Assembly (NCBI RefSeq): GCF_003007685.1
Contig: NZ_PXNN01000017.1
Location: 843,858-907,857, forward strand
Source of the DNA: Marinobacter halophilus
GTDB lineage: Bacteria; Pseudomonadota; Gammaproteobacteria; Pseudomonadales; Oleiphilaceae
DNA length: 64,000 nt
Direction of reading: 5' to 3'
Every line of letters begins with the position of its first letter. Position 1 is the stretch's first letter. Shown piece after piece: positions 23,644-32,575 of this stretch. The notes beneath the pieces were generated by a model that worked only from the letters and a program-made list of their open reading frames with translations, made no database searches and was not told where the DNA came from. The position numbers and the translations under genes are program-made.

Positions 23644-23790
23644 GAATAGGCTCCGGTTTAAGGTGGGGACGATTGAGGGCGGAATTTACTAAGTTGTGAC
23701 AAAGATACCTTGCTGGAACCGCCAGCGCATTCCCAACGTTGGAAATTCCCTGCCAAACAATCTAATTTTATAGGCAGGGAGGAGCGGGCC

Positions 23791-24587
23791 ATGGATCAGG
23801 ACACTATTCGGGAAACCGACAACAGCTTGCCGGAACACAGCGAGGGTATCCGGGTCGGGAGGGAGCTGCTTGCGGCCACGAAGCCTTATGTGGAAGGGTC
23901 GGCTACAACCAGCTGGTGCTACGTCGGCTCGACCTTCGGGTTGATGATTGCAGCTCTGACGGCGGCCGGATTGATTGCCTGGTGGCTATTCCACGCCTAC
24001 GGCGCACTGACTCTTACACCAACCCGCTCCTGGAGTGCCAGTCACAATTACCATCACGGCCATGTGGGTCAGATTTCGACGACCAGTGTGGGCGCGTTTC
24101 CGATGATGACCGCCCGCATGTGGCAGGCTTCAACGCGCTGGTAGCGCTGATTAGTCACTTCGGATTAATCGCCGTGCTGTGGATACTGGGCGGCTTCAGT
24201 CTGGTCTTTTTTGTCTTTCTGCTGCCGATGGCGCTGGCCTCCGCTCTGGGGAGTTATCTGTTTTTTGCCCAGCACAGTTTCCGGCGTATGCAGATTGCAT
24301 CACCGGAAGCCTGGAGCTATTACCGGGGGGCTATGGAGTCTTCCAGTTACATGCGGATGAATCAGGTGATGCAGTGGTTTACCGGTAATATTGGCTATCA
24401 CCATATTCACCATCTCAACGTTCGGATTCCCTTTTATCGACTTCCCGAAGTGATGGCGGCCATTCCGGAACTGCAATCACCATTGGTCACGACTCTGGCA
24501 CCCGGCGATATCGCCGACTGCTTCCGGTATGCCCTCTGGGATGAAGATAAACAGCGCATGGTGACCTATCGGGAGGCCTCCGGTTGA
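23791..24587 (+). pseudogene. Fatty acid desaturase gene with two internal deletions
   Basis: ATG 23791 follows GGGAGGAG. The protein starts normally (ELLAATKPYVEG, then TSWCYVGSTFGL and a helix) but passes from AAGLIAWWLF straight to HAYGALTLTPTRSW. This loses the region that carries the first histidine box (HDYxHG). The second box, SHNYHHGH, is present. After MMTARMWQAST the frame closes at about 24144. Homology resumes in another frame at NALVALISHFGLIAVLW and continues to the third box GYHHIHHLN and the normal end. Two deletions, one shifting frame, make it inactive. Confidence 0.8.
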
Positions 24588-24608
24588 TCACACCCTATGC
24601 AAGGGTGC

Positions 24609-25643
24609 TCACTCGGTCTTTTCACCATGAAGATCTTTGCCGGTCGCCTTCAGCATGGCACGAATGCGGTCAATGTGGACTTGTGAGTCTTTAGCCCGCT
24701 GGGAAATTGATGAAGGCGATTGCTTGCTTTCATTCTTGCTCATGGTGACAAGCAGGTTCTGACGCTCCTCAAACATTCTCAACGCTACCCAGAGCGTCTC
24801 TTCAACCTTTACCGTTTGTTGAGCCAGCAGCGCCGAGGAGGTAAACGCATGGCCGGTGTGACAGCGGTACCTCAGGAGGCTTCCTTCCTCCATTTGCCAT
24901 AACACCCCACCACAGTCCGGGCAGTTGTATGGCACTTGGTGTCCGAGTGCCTCGACAGAGGGCAGATCGCTCAGAACCCGCTGGGCGATCTTCGCCTCGA
25001 TCACGATGTCTTCCGGAACCGGCGTGCGCTCCGGCAGTTCTCTGGTGACCAGCTCGGATAGCAGCGCGCCCATCCCGGCGATCGGCATGCAATAATCGGC
25101 GCCAACATTCGCGATGACCGAGCGCGGCATGTCCGGATATGCCGCATCCTCAGGATCCTGCGCAATGCATACGCCTCCGCATCGCTTGATAGCCATCATG
25201 CCACTGGTACCGTCATCCAGATAACCGGTCAGGATGATGCCGATTACCCGGTTGCCATAGGCCACGGCTGCAGAACGAAAAAGCGGATCAATTGCCGGAC
25301 GCGAACGGTTTTCCCGGGCACCTTTGGTGATGAGAATCTTTCCGTTATCAATCAGCATGTGTTGATCAGAAGGCGCCAGATATATATGACCGCTCTTGAA
25401 CGCCTGCTGATCGTGCGCCTGTGCACAAGGAAGGTTGCCGCTACCATTTAAAACGTTAACCAGCGCTTCGCCCGTCGTGTGCATGCCCATATGATTGACA
25501 ACAAAAACGGGGGCCGGAAAATCCTCAGGCAACTGTGCAACCAACTCCTTCAGCGCCGCCATGCCACCAGCGGATGCACCGACGACTACGGGCATGGGAT
25601 TACGGATCTGCTTCAACACCATCTGCTCGATCTTACGCTTCAT
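24609..25643 (-). CDS. CheB-type methylesterase with zinc-ribbon-like C-terminus
   Basis: This 344-residue protein has a CheB methylesterase domain without the usual receiver domain. The triad is visible: Ser in GASAGGMAALKEL, His in VVNHMGMH and Asp in LTGYLDDGTSGM. A C-terminal extension has CPDCGG and RYRCHTGHAFT, a probable zinc site, then a helical tail. Classical CheB demethylates chemoreceptors, but no cheR or receptor gene is nearby. It is the last gene of a four-gene minus-strand run with a DUF3618 protein, a holin-like protein and an Ala-rich protein, suggesting an envelope or stress role. Confidence 0.85.
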   Translation of the reverse strand: MKRKIEQMVLKQIRNPMPVVVGASAGGMAALKELVAQLPEDFPAPVFVVNHMGMHTTGEALVNVLNGSGNLPCAQAHDQQAFKSGHIYLAPSDQHMLIDNGKILITKGARENRSRPAIDPLFRSAAVAYGNRVIGIILTGYLDDGTSGMMAIKRCGGVCIAQDPEDAAYPDMPRSVIANVGADYCMPIAGMGALLSELVTRELPERTPVPEDIVIEAKIAQRVLSDLPSVEALGHQVPYNCPDCGGVLWQMEEGSLLRYRCHTGHAFTSSALLAQQTVKVEETLWVALRMFEERQNLLVTMSKNESKQSPSSISQRAKDSQVHIDRIRAMLKATGKDLHGEKTE

Positions 25644-25651
25644 TTTAAAGG

Positions 25652-26533
25652 CTACCGCGGTGGTGCCGGATCCAGTTTCGGCGGCTTGGGATCCGATTGG
25701 CTGGCGCCTGTTCCGGCCAGAGAGCCTCCTGCACCCGAAATGCCTGACCCCGGTTTGTCAGTAGTGGTCTGAGCGGGCGTGTTGCTCGCGGATGCATCAG
25801 CTCGGCCTTCACTTTCCGGGGCAATCTGACCCTGGGCTTCATGCAGTTTTTCCTCTGTCTTTTCCTTGAGTGCACCTGCGCCCCTGTCGCTCCATTCTCC
25901 CAGCACGCGATCTTCTGTCGAGGTGCGTGGCAGAAGGGCTCCCAGGGCGGCACCGGCGGCCACTGCCAGAACCCCAACCATTAAAGGCTGCTCACGTAGC
26001 GTTTTAATATAGCCTTCACGCGCATCGCGAAGCCCGGTACGTGCGCTTTCGGCAGTGTGCCGACCGGCGTCGCTTACACGGTGCATGACGTTGCTGGCGC
26101 CTGCAGCCACTTGATGACCAGCTTCCCGGGTACGCTCAGCCGCGTCGTGGGAGGACGACTTTAGACTACTGGTAGCGGAAGACAGTTTTTCCCGAGTGGC
26201 GCCAGCTTTATTGCCCATGGTGTCAGTGAAGCTCTCTCCCCGATTTACCGACGGCTGCCTGGATGCGGTCATCAGCCAGATCAGGCTTACCCCCGCGAGA
26301 ACGGTTGGAACCGGATTGTTTTCCACCCGAGTGACGAGATTACGAACGAAGTCAAAATCACCTGTGTTCCGAAACATTGAGATTCCCCGGTTAAGCAGTT
26401 CGCTGGGAGATAGCTGGTTCATCAGCTTATCTACTGTGTCCTCGAGATCTTCACGTACACTATCAGCCTCACGTGCAAGATCTTCAGGGTCCTTTTGCAG
26501 GTCGTTTTTAAATTGCTCTTTTGCTGTAGTCAT
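25652..26533 (-). CDS. DUF3618 domain protein
   Basis: This 293-residue protein starts with a DUF3618-like segment (DPEDLAREADSVREDLEDTV), then has a helix region (NPVPTVLAGVSLIWLM), a long Ala/Ser/Thr/Arg-rich stretch with heptad-like spacing, and a membrane-anchoring glycine-rich helix (VGVLAVAAGAALGALLP). The C-terminus is disordered and Gly/Pro-rich. Similar YqjD/ElaB-like proteins attach ribosomes or stress factors to the membrane. It overlaps the upstream holin-like gene by four bases and precedes the CheB gene by eight. Confidence 0.75.
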   Translation of the reverse strand: MTTAKEQFKNDLQKDPEDLAREADSVREDLEDTVDKLMNQLSPSELLNRGISMFRNTGDFDFVRNLVTRVENNPVPTVLAGVSLIWLMTASRQPSVNRGESFTDTMGNKAGATREKLSSATSSLKSSSHDAAERTREAGHQVAAGASNVMHRVSDAGRHTAESARTGLRDAREGYIKTLREQPLMVGVLAVAAGAALGALLPRTSTEDRVLGEWSDRGAGALKEKTEEKLHEAQGQIAPESEGRADASASNTPAQTTTDKPGSGISGAGGSLAGTGASQSDPKPPKLDPAPPR

Positions 26534-26985
26534 GATGTGTATCCCTCAACGGTTTCCTTGTCTCTCTGGACGCTGTCCATGGTGCGCGTCGGTTTCAAAC
26601 TGGATGATTCCAGCTTCTTCTTGCCCGCCGTTACCATAACCAGCCCTATAATCGTCACCACGCCACCAACAATCAGGGCGGCCAACCAAAGCTCCATAAT
26701 CTGCCCGAGCCCTAACGTCGCAGCAGCAAGCAGGAACAGGTAACCAGAGTTCAATACCACCACTCCGCTGATCAGACTGGAGACACCTTTTTTGGTATCG
26801 TCAAGTGATTGGGAAACTTCCGAGCCCGCTAAAGCGAGCTCCTTGCGGAAAAGAAGGGCGAGATCATCGATCAGTTGTCGAACCAGATCATAAAACCGCG
26901 CTTTTTCCTCGGGCTGGGTGGCAGGTTGAATGTCACGATTTGGCCCGGAAGGGTCGAGATTTCCATTCTGAGCGGCGTCAGCCAT
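26530..26985 (-). CDS. Phage-holin-family (PF07332-like) membrane protein
   Basis: This 151-residue protein has an amphipathic N-terminal helix (LVRQLIDDLALLFRKELALA) and two membrane segments (SGYLFLLAAATLGLGQIMEL, then LAALIVGGVVTIIGLVMVTA). This is the pattern of chromosomal proteins annotated as phage holin family (Phage_holin_3_6), which accompany DUF3618/YqjD proteins and are not lysis genes. AGGAGG precedes ATG 26985. It overlaps the DUF3618 gene. Confidence 0.75.
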   Translation of the reverse strand: MADAAQNGNLDPSGPNRDIQPATQPEEKARFYDLVRQLIDDLALLFRKELALAGSEVSQSLDDTKKGVSSLISGVVVLNSGYLFLLAAATLGLGQIMELWLAALIVGGVVTIIGLVMVTAGKKKLESSSLKPTRTMDSVQRDKETVEGYTS

Positions 26986-27026
26986 GTTGACCTCCTGGAT
27001 TTCCTTGTGTGAGCGTACGCGTTTGC

Positions 27027-27545
27027 TTAGCTATACCCATCAGAGGGTCTTGAGGATGCCTTGAAGAACCGGCTCAACGCGATGCCAACTCCTACACTGC
27101 CAAGCACAAAGAGTGTCGGGTTCTGGCGGGCCAGTCGCACTAGATCCTGAGTCAAATCTTCAGAGGTGCGTTTTTCCAGGCGTTCGGCATACTCAGACAG
27201 CCCGGAAGCAATCGAGGTGGTCGTTTGAGCCAGCGTTTCCTCACCCTGGTCCCGGAGGCTGTCTGCGGCGCAGCCCAACGCTTCGGCGCCGTGACTGACG
27301 GTGCTGGAAACAGTTCTTTTCGCGGTATCGGCGCCCTCCTTAGCCTTGGCCTGAGCGGCTTTTACCGCTTCGCTACCAAGCTCTCGGGCACTTCCTGCGA
27401 CGGAGTCTGTGTTACTGCCTGGCTTGGAACTGTCTGCACCACCGGATGCACCCACGTGTTGTGAAGAAGCATCAGGGAGTGGTGATGACTGAGACGATGA
27501 TTGCGTTCCCCTACCTTGATGTTTACCCGGATCGTTTGGTTCCAT
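27027..27545 (-). CDS. Ala/Ser-rich protein with one C-terminal membrane helix
   Basis: This 172-residue protein has a disordered Ser/Gln/Gly-rich N-terminus and a helical Ala/Lys-rich middle (VKAAQAKAKEGADTAKRTVS). A C-terminal hydrophobic segment (NPTLFVLGSVGVGIALSRFF) is like that of YqjD/ElaB-type inner-membrane proteins. It is the first gene of the operon with the holin-like, DUF3618 and CheB genes, 41 bases upstream of the holin-like gene. AGGAG precedes ATG 27545. The function is unknown. Confidence 0.7.
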   Translation of the reverse strand: MEPNDPGKHQGRGTQSSSQSSPLPDASSQHVGASGGADSSKPGSNTDSVAGSARELGSEAVKAAQAKAKEGADTAKRTVSSTVSHGAEALGCAADSLRDQGEETLAQTTTSIASGLSEYAERLEKRTSEDLTQDLVRLARQNPTLFVLGSVGVGIALSRFFKASSRPSDGYS

Positions 27546-27873
27546 GATATTTCTCCTGATACGCCGGATAGCTTTTCAAACGTCCGGCGATTAAACATAA
27601 GGGATGCGAAACTTTGCTGAATTCGCAATTGGATGACAGCGACAGGCATCGGCAATGTCAGAGTCAACCTGTGGAGAAAGGCTAGCGCATGGTGACAGCG
27701 GGGTATGTACGGTTGCCCACGTAAGGTATTGGCGGGATGGCGGGTTGGTGGGTAACCCGCTGGCAATCCTTGAAAACTCTGACCCCGCCCCCATTTAGAG
27801 AGTAATTCGAAGCGTCCGCCCATGGGCCGGGCATCTTCCCTTTTCAATACAACCACCTCAGGGAAAGAGCACT
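27546..27873. other. Divergent intergenic region
   Basis: This stretch of 328 bases separates the minus-strand envelope operon from the plus-strand LemA operon. It must hold promoters for both. I see no gene, no RNA structure I can name and no clear operator. Confidence 0.5.
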
Positions 27874-28491
27874 ATGAAAATTCTTCAAAAACCCTTTCAA
27901 CAGCGGACTGTCTGGCAGTTGACGTCGCTGATGGCACTGGTGTTGTTTCTCAGTGGCTGTGGGGTCAATAACATCCCCACTTACGATGAGAGAGTTACTG
28001 CCGCCTGGTCACAAGTGGAAAACCAGTACCAGCGCCGCGCCGATCTGATTCCCAATCTGGTGGAAACCGTCAAAGGTTTTGCAGCCCAGGAGCAGGAAAC
28101 TCTGACCGCGGTAATTGAAGCGCGCTCCAGGGCCACCTCGATTCAGGTGGACGAAAGCATTCTCAACAATCCCGAGAAGCTTCAGCAATTCCAACAGGCA
28201 CAGGGTGAACTGAGCAGTGCCCTGAGTCGTCTGATGGCAGTGTCTGAGCGTTACCCGGACCTGAAATCGAATCAGAACTTCCTGGCCCTGCAGTCACAGC
28301 TTGAAGGCACAGAGAATCGTATTGCCGTCGCACGCCGGGATTTCATTCAGGCGGTGGAGCGTTACAACACCGAGCTGCGTACCTTCCCGGGTAAAATCTG
28401 GCACAGCATGCTGTATAGCGAGCTGGAGCCCCGCGCCAACTTCGAAGCCACTGCAGAAAATGCCGACCAACCACCCGCGGTGACATTCTGA
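27874..28491 (+). CDS. LemA family lipoprotein
   Basis: This 205-residue protein begins with a lipoprotein signal ending FLSGCGVNNIP, then the LemA core: YDERVTAAWSQVENQYQRRA, DLIPNLVETVKGFAAQEQ, and the C-terminal NTELRTFPGKIWHSMLY. LemA proteins form a four-helix bundle; their exact role is unclear, but they regularly accompany TPM-domain proteins as here. The stop overlaps the start of the next gene, so the two are translationally coupled. Confidence 0.9.
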   Translation: MKILQKPFQQRTVWQLTSLMALVLFLSGCGVNNIPTYDERVTAAWSQVENQYQRRADLIPNLVETVKGFAAQEQETLTAVIEARSRATSIQVDESILNNPEKLQQFQQAQGELSSALSRLMAVSERYPDLKSNQNFLALQSQLEGTENRIAVARRDFIQAVERYNTELRTFPGKIWHSMLYSELEPRANFEATAENADQPPAVTF

Positions 28492-29246
28492 TGGCTGTTG
28501 TGCCCCGCAAAAGTCTGTTGCTGACGTTACTGCTGTTGCTCCCGGCCGCCGCCTGGGCCCAGTCAACGCCGGACTTTCCCGAGCTGACGGGCCGGGTGGT
28601 TGACCGGGCCGACCTGCTTTCCCCACAAGTGGAAACGCGCCTGGCCCAGATGCTCCAGGCCCACGAACAGGCCAGCACCGAGCAGGTGGTGGTGGTCACC
28701 TTGCCCGATCTGCAAGGCTTTCCGATTGAGGATTTCGGCTATCAGCTGGGCCGGCACTGGGGTATCGGCCAGGAGGGTGAAGACAACGGTGCCCTGCTGA
28801 TCGTGGCACGGGATGAACGCAAAGTGCGCATCGAAGTGGGTTATGGCCTTGAAGGCCGGCTCACCGACGCCCAATCGTCTACCATTATTAATCACGTGAT
28901 CACCCCCGCGTTCCGTGAGGGGGACTTTCAGGGCGGCATCGTCAACGGCGCCGCGGCCATGATTCAGGTCCTCGGTGGCGAGCCCATGGCGGTGCCACAG
29001 GGTCAGCCTGGTGCCGTTCAGGAAAAGCCTGAAGCCGGCATGGTGGCGCTGTTCTTCATACTTATGATGGCTGCCGTGTTCTTTATCGGCAGTTCCGGCG
29101 GCCGTGGTGGTCGCGGGGGCGCAGCTCTGTTGGGCGCGGCTCTGCTGGGCGGTGCCATGGGCGGCCGTGGCGGCGGCTTCGGTGGCGGTGGTTTTGGCGG
29201 CGGTGGTGGCGGCTTTGGCGGCGGGGGTGCCTCCGGTGGCTGGTAA
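28491..29246 (+). CDS. TPM-domain (YgcG-like) membrane protein
   Basis: This 251-residue protein has a signal peptide (SLLLTLLLLLPAAAWAQ) and a TPM domain (FPELTGRVVDRADLLSP, EQVVVVTLPDLQGFPIEDFG and GYGLEGRLTDAQSS). A membrane helix (MVALFFILMMAAVFFIGSSG) and a long Gly-rich low-complexity tail follow. TPM proteins face the periplasm and are linked to envelope repair or photosystem assembly in other organisms. It is cotranscribed with lemA. Confidence 0.88.
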   Translation: MAVVPRKSLLLTLLLLLPAAAWAQSTPDFPELTGRVVDRADLLSPQVETRLAQMLQAHEQASTEQVVVVTLPDLQGFPIEDFGYQLGRHWGIGQEGEDNGALLIVARDERKVRIEVGYGLEGRLTDAQSSTIINHVITPAFREGDFQGGIVNGAAAMIQVLGGEPMAVPQGQPGAVQEKPEAGMVALFFILMMAAVFFIGSSGGRGGRGGAALLGAALLGGAMGGRGGGFGGGGFGGGGGGFGGGGASGGW

Positions 29247-29306
29247 CTCCGCCTTGGTATCCGCGCACGCTGAACTCCCTCACCTGCTAATGAGAGCCAC
29301 AGAATC

Positions 29307-29924
29307 ATGACATTACTAAGCAAACACGATCAGGAAGCTGTTACCGAGGCGATCAACGAGGTTGAGCGGGAAACCGACGCCGAACTGGTCACCGTGCTCG
29401 CGGCCCAGTCCGACAACTACAGCTATATTCCCCTGCTCTGGGCCGGCATTCTGGCGTTGCTGGTGCCGGGTATTGCCAATTACTTCGGCAGTTGGCTTGG
29501 TGCCGACATGCTGTTGCTGGTGCAGTGGGGTACCTTCACTGTGCTCAGCCTGCTGTTCCGGGTGCCGGGCATCAACACCCGTCTGATCCCCCGGCCGGTG
29601 CGTTACTGGCGGGCCTCCAACCTGGCGCGGCGGCAGTTTCTGGAGCAGAACCTGCACCATACCGAAGGCAGCACCGGCATGCTGATCTTCGTCTCGGAGG
29701 CCGAACGCTATGTCGAGATCCTGGTGGATCAGGGCATTGCCGACGTTCTGGATAACTCGGTATGGGAAACCATCGTGGAGGACTTCACGGCCAAGGTGCA
29801 CCAGGGCCAGACCAAGCAGGGATTTCTTGACTGTATTGCTGCCTGTGGCAAGCTCTTGAAAGAGCATGTGCCCGCTACCCACGAGCGCAACGAACTACCC
29901 AACCATCTGGTGATCCTGCCCTAG
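29307..29924 (+). CDS. Second TPM-domain membrane protein
   Basis: This 205-residue protein has no signal peptide. It begins with the TPM-type segment EAINEVERETDAELVTVLAA, is interrupted by two membrane helices (IPLLWAGILALLVPGIANYF and LLLVQWGTFTVLSLLF), then resumes with FVSEAERYVEILVDQGIADV and FLDCIAACGKLL. This split arrangement is typical of the shorter TPM partner found after LemA/TPM pairs. It starts 60 bases after the Gly-rich gene and is probably in the same operon. Confidence 0.85.
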   Translation: MTLLSKHDQEAVTEAINEVERETDAELVTVLAAQSDNYSYIPLLWAGILALLVPGIANYFGSWLGADMLLLVQWGTFTVLSLLFRVPGINTRLIPRPVRYWRASNLARRQFLEQNLHHTEGSTGMLIFVSEAERYVEILVDQGIADVLDNSVWETIVEDFTAKVHQGQTKQGFLDCIAACGKLLKEHVPATHERNELPNHLVILP

Positions 29925-29973
29925 CCACAACGGCAGGCACCCTGCGCTCTAAACGCACCCGGGAGCCGATACT

Positions 29974-31950
29974 ATGGGGCAACAGAACGCCGAGCCGACA
30001 CTCGAGCTGGCCTTGCGGCAGCTGGATGCGGCGCTGGGTGATTTTGCCCGCGCCCGCAGTCGCGACCCTAATGCCTCCAGCCTTACGTTGCTGGAGCGCG
30101 CCCGGGCTCTGATGACGCTGCCGGGCGGCTTCGACGCCCTGTACCGGCGCGTTCGCTCGCTGGAATCCGCCGGCATCTTCGGCACCAGCGACTGGGCCCA
30201 GCCGGCAACCCTCCAGCCAGCACTGGCCAAGCATTCCCTGCGCGAGGCCGGTGCGGTGACCACCATCGTTGAGGCCATCAGCGAGCTGCGCATGCTGGCC
30301 GTCACCCGGGGTGATTACTTTCACAAGGGCATTTCGGCCGAACAGGCGCGCTATTTCCTGACCCAGGTGATGGCGTTGAATCTGGACCTGTTGTCTGGCC
30401 AGCTCACCGAAGCCGACCGGGAACGCCCGAAACAGCTCGGAATGATTGTCCAGGGTCTCTACCGATATCTGATTTCTCACCTCGGCTACGAAAGCCTGCT
30501 GGACAGCCTGGTGGCAGAGGTCTGGCGGTTGCTGGATCAAGGGCCGGTGCAGGTGGACAGCATCTGCGACATGATCGGCCAGATCGCCAAATGCCTCTAT
30601 GACCCGAAAATAGAAACCAATGACAACGCGGCTGCAACCCGCCTGGTCAACGCCTTGTTTGCGCCCACCCCGGGCAGCGCCGAAGACCCGGGCCTGCGGA
30701 TTTACGAACAGCGGCTACAAGAGATGGACGATGTAACCCTCGCCGCTGAAGCCACCTGCTTTGCCCGCAGCATGCACGACACCGGCCTGGCCTCGGCGTA
30801 CCACGCGGTTATGCTGAGGTTTCTGCGCAACAGTGATCAGGACGACCTGATACCCACCACACTGGGGCTGACCATAACCGGACTGGACGACCTCTACTGC
30901 TATACCGAACTGGTCCACGCCCTGATTGACGAAGCCATCTACCCGGAAACCTGCCAGGCCGTGTATGGCCTGACCATGATGCTGGAGCGGGGTTCATTGT
31001 TTACGCCGTCTGTGGCGCGGGCCCTGTGGCGGCACATCAAACTCCGCCTCTCAGCGGAGACCGCTCACACCCTGCAAGAGGCCTTTGGCGATGCCCGGCC
31101 GCCCCGGGTGTTTCTGCTGGCCGGTGTCATCAACCTGTTAGGACAGCCGCTGGGTGTCGGCCAGGGCAATAACCCCACCTGCCAGTCAGCCATCGGGCTG
31201 TCAGTCTGGGCGACCAACGAAGCCGATTATCTGCTTCAGGTACTGACCTGGGCGGCCCGGGACAATGAAGTACTGAATCGCTTTGAAGGCGAAACCGTCT
31301 CTTCCAGAGATCTGCAGCCCGGGTTGGTCAAGGACACACCGGTGGATGTGGACCCGGTGTCGCTGATCCTCATTCCCCACCTGGATCGCCTCTACGGCGA
31401 GATGTGGCGCCGCTGCGAAGACCGGGACGACGACGCCCACCGCTGGATCAACCCGGAATTCTATGGCTGGTGGGTCAGCCACGGCTTCCGGGTGGTGGCC
31501 GATATTCACACCGGTGAGGTGCAGGACTACGATGGCTTCATCCGGCACTTTTACGCCAGCTACCACCCCTTCTACAACGGCCACATGCCAGTGATCCACG
31601 CCCAGCCCGCGGGCATTGCCGTCACCGACAGCGCGGCACGCTTTGTCGGCCGTCACGCCATTAACATCCTGAGGGTCGGGCTTAGCCCCCGCAACGAGAT
31701 GCGGGTGTATTTCTTCAACCCCAACAACGACAGCGGACAGAACTGGGGCCAGGGCATTACCTGCTCCACCCAGGGCCACGGCGAATTTCGCGGCGAAGCC
31801 TCCCTGCCCATTGCCGAATTCACCTCTCGACTGTACGTATTCCACTACGACACATTGGAACTGGGCGACCTGTCGGCCATACCGGATGAGGAAGTGGCCC
31901 GTGTGATGGAGCTTGGCTACACCAGCTGGGCGGCAGCGCCGGAGACCTAA
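29974..31950 (+). CDS. Large protein of unknown function (658 residues)
   Basis: I do not recognise this protein. There is no signal peptide. The N-terminal 370 residues are mostly helical (LELALRQLDAALGDFARARS; LVAEVWRLLDQGPVQVDSIC). The C-terminal part holds QGNNPTCQSAIGLSVWA (Cys403), then a His-rich stretch (IRHFYASYHPFYNGHMPVIH) and FFNPNNDSGQNWGQGI. A Cys-helix followed by His and then Asn...WG resembles papain- or transglutaminase-like enzymes, but the match is only by eye. It begins 49 bases after the TPM gene and may extend that operon. Coding statistics look native. Confidence 0.7.
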   Translation: MGQQNAEPTLELALRQLDAALGDFARARSRDPNASSLTLLERARALMTLPGGFDALYRRVRSLESAGIFGTSDWAQPATLQPALAKHSLREAGAVTTIVEAISELRMLAVTRGDYFHKGISAEQARYFLTQVMALNLDLLSGQLTEADRERPKQLGMIVQGLYRYLISHLGYESLLDSLVAEVWRLLDQGPVQVDSICDMIGQIAKCLYDPKIETNDNAAATRLVNALFAPTPGSAEDPGLRIYEQRLQEMDDVTLAAEATCFARSMHDTGLASAYHAVMLRFLRNSDQDDLIPTTLGLTITGLDDLYCYTELVHALIDEAIYPETCQAVYGLTMMLERGSLFTPSVARALWRHIKLRLSAETAHTLQEAFGDARPPRVFLLAGVINLLGQPLGVGQGNNPTCQSAIGLSVWATNEADYLLQVLTWAARDNEVLNRFEGETVSSRDLQPGLVKDTPVDVDPVSLILIPHLDRLYGEMWRRCEDRDDDAHRWINPEFYGWWVSHGFRVVADIHTGEVQDYDGFIRHFYASYHPFYNGHMPVIHAQPAGIAVTDSAARFVGRHAINILRVGLSPRNEMRVYFFNPNNDSGQNWGQGITCSTQGHGEFRGEASLPIAEFTSRLYVFHYDTLELGDLSAIPDEEVARVMELGYTSWAAAPET

Positions 31951-32013
31951 CAGCACTGAAGGTACGGGCGCGGGCAAAAGACCCACACGTTCAAGAGGTA
32001 TCAGAAGTTTGTC

Positions 32014-32322
32014 TCAGCGCACAGGCTGACAGCCACGGATGGCAAGGGCAAGATCGGTGGTTGCCTTGATCTGATCGTAATATCTGGCGGCCGTTTCTAC
32101 ACCCATATTTGCGTAGTTGCCGGCGGTGGGGCTGATCAGTTGACCCAACTGAGCCCAGGCCACGGCGGATTCACGGTCTTGCTCGTAGGCGGAAAAAGCC
32201 TGATAGATTTTGCCGCAGGTAATGCCTTCGCCGTCCGCGGCGGCTGACGATACGTTGGCGGAGGTCTGACAGCCAGCCAAAGCCGCTGCGGCCATAAAAA
32301 GCATAAGACTTTTCAGTTTCAC
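32014..32322 (-). CDS. Small lipoprotein, unknown
   Basis: This 102-residue protein has a clear lipobox (MLFMAAAALAGCQTSANV). The mature part is short and helical (CGKIYQAFSAYEQDRESAVA; ETAARYYDQIKATTDLALA) with two Cys residues that could form a disulfide. No family recognised. It is convergent with the 658-residue gene. Confidence 0.65.
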   Translation of the reverse strand: MKLKSLMLFMAAAALAGCQTSANVSSAAADGEGITCGKIYQAFSAYEQDRESAVAWAQLGQLISPTAGNYANMGVETAARYYDQIKATTDLALAIRGCQPVR

Positions 32323-32575
32323 TGATGGTATCTCCCAAGATGGAATAGCGCTTTGGTTACCGGAGCCTGCCGAGAACGCGCAGCAATTGCCGCCACTTTA
32401 CAGTGGGCGTTGACCCAAGAGGACCTATATCGCAAAAAATACCTCAATAACCTTCCGCAACCAGCCGTCTGAACGTCAGTCCTGTCAGGTTCTGTGTGCT
32501 ATCTTTTAAAGAGGCTGCCGAGATGTATGTATGAGGTAGGAGCAGTCGGCACGAAACACCACGGAGGTAGTTTCT

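Noticed and set aside
26530..26985. Prophage lysis gene (holin)
   Set aside because: No other phage genes are present, and the DUF3618 neighbour identifies it as a chromosomal envelope protein.
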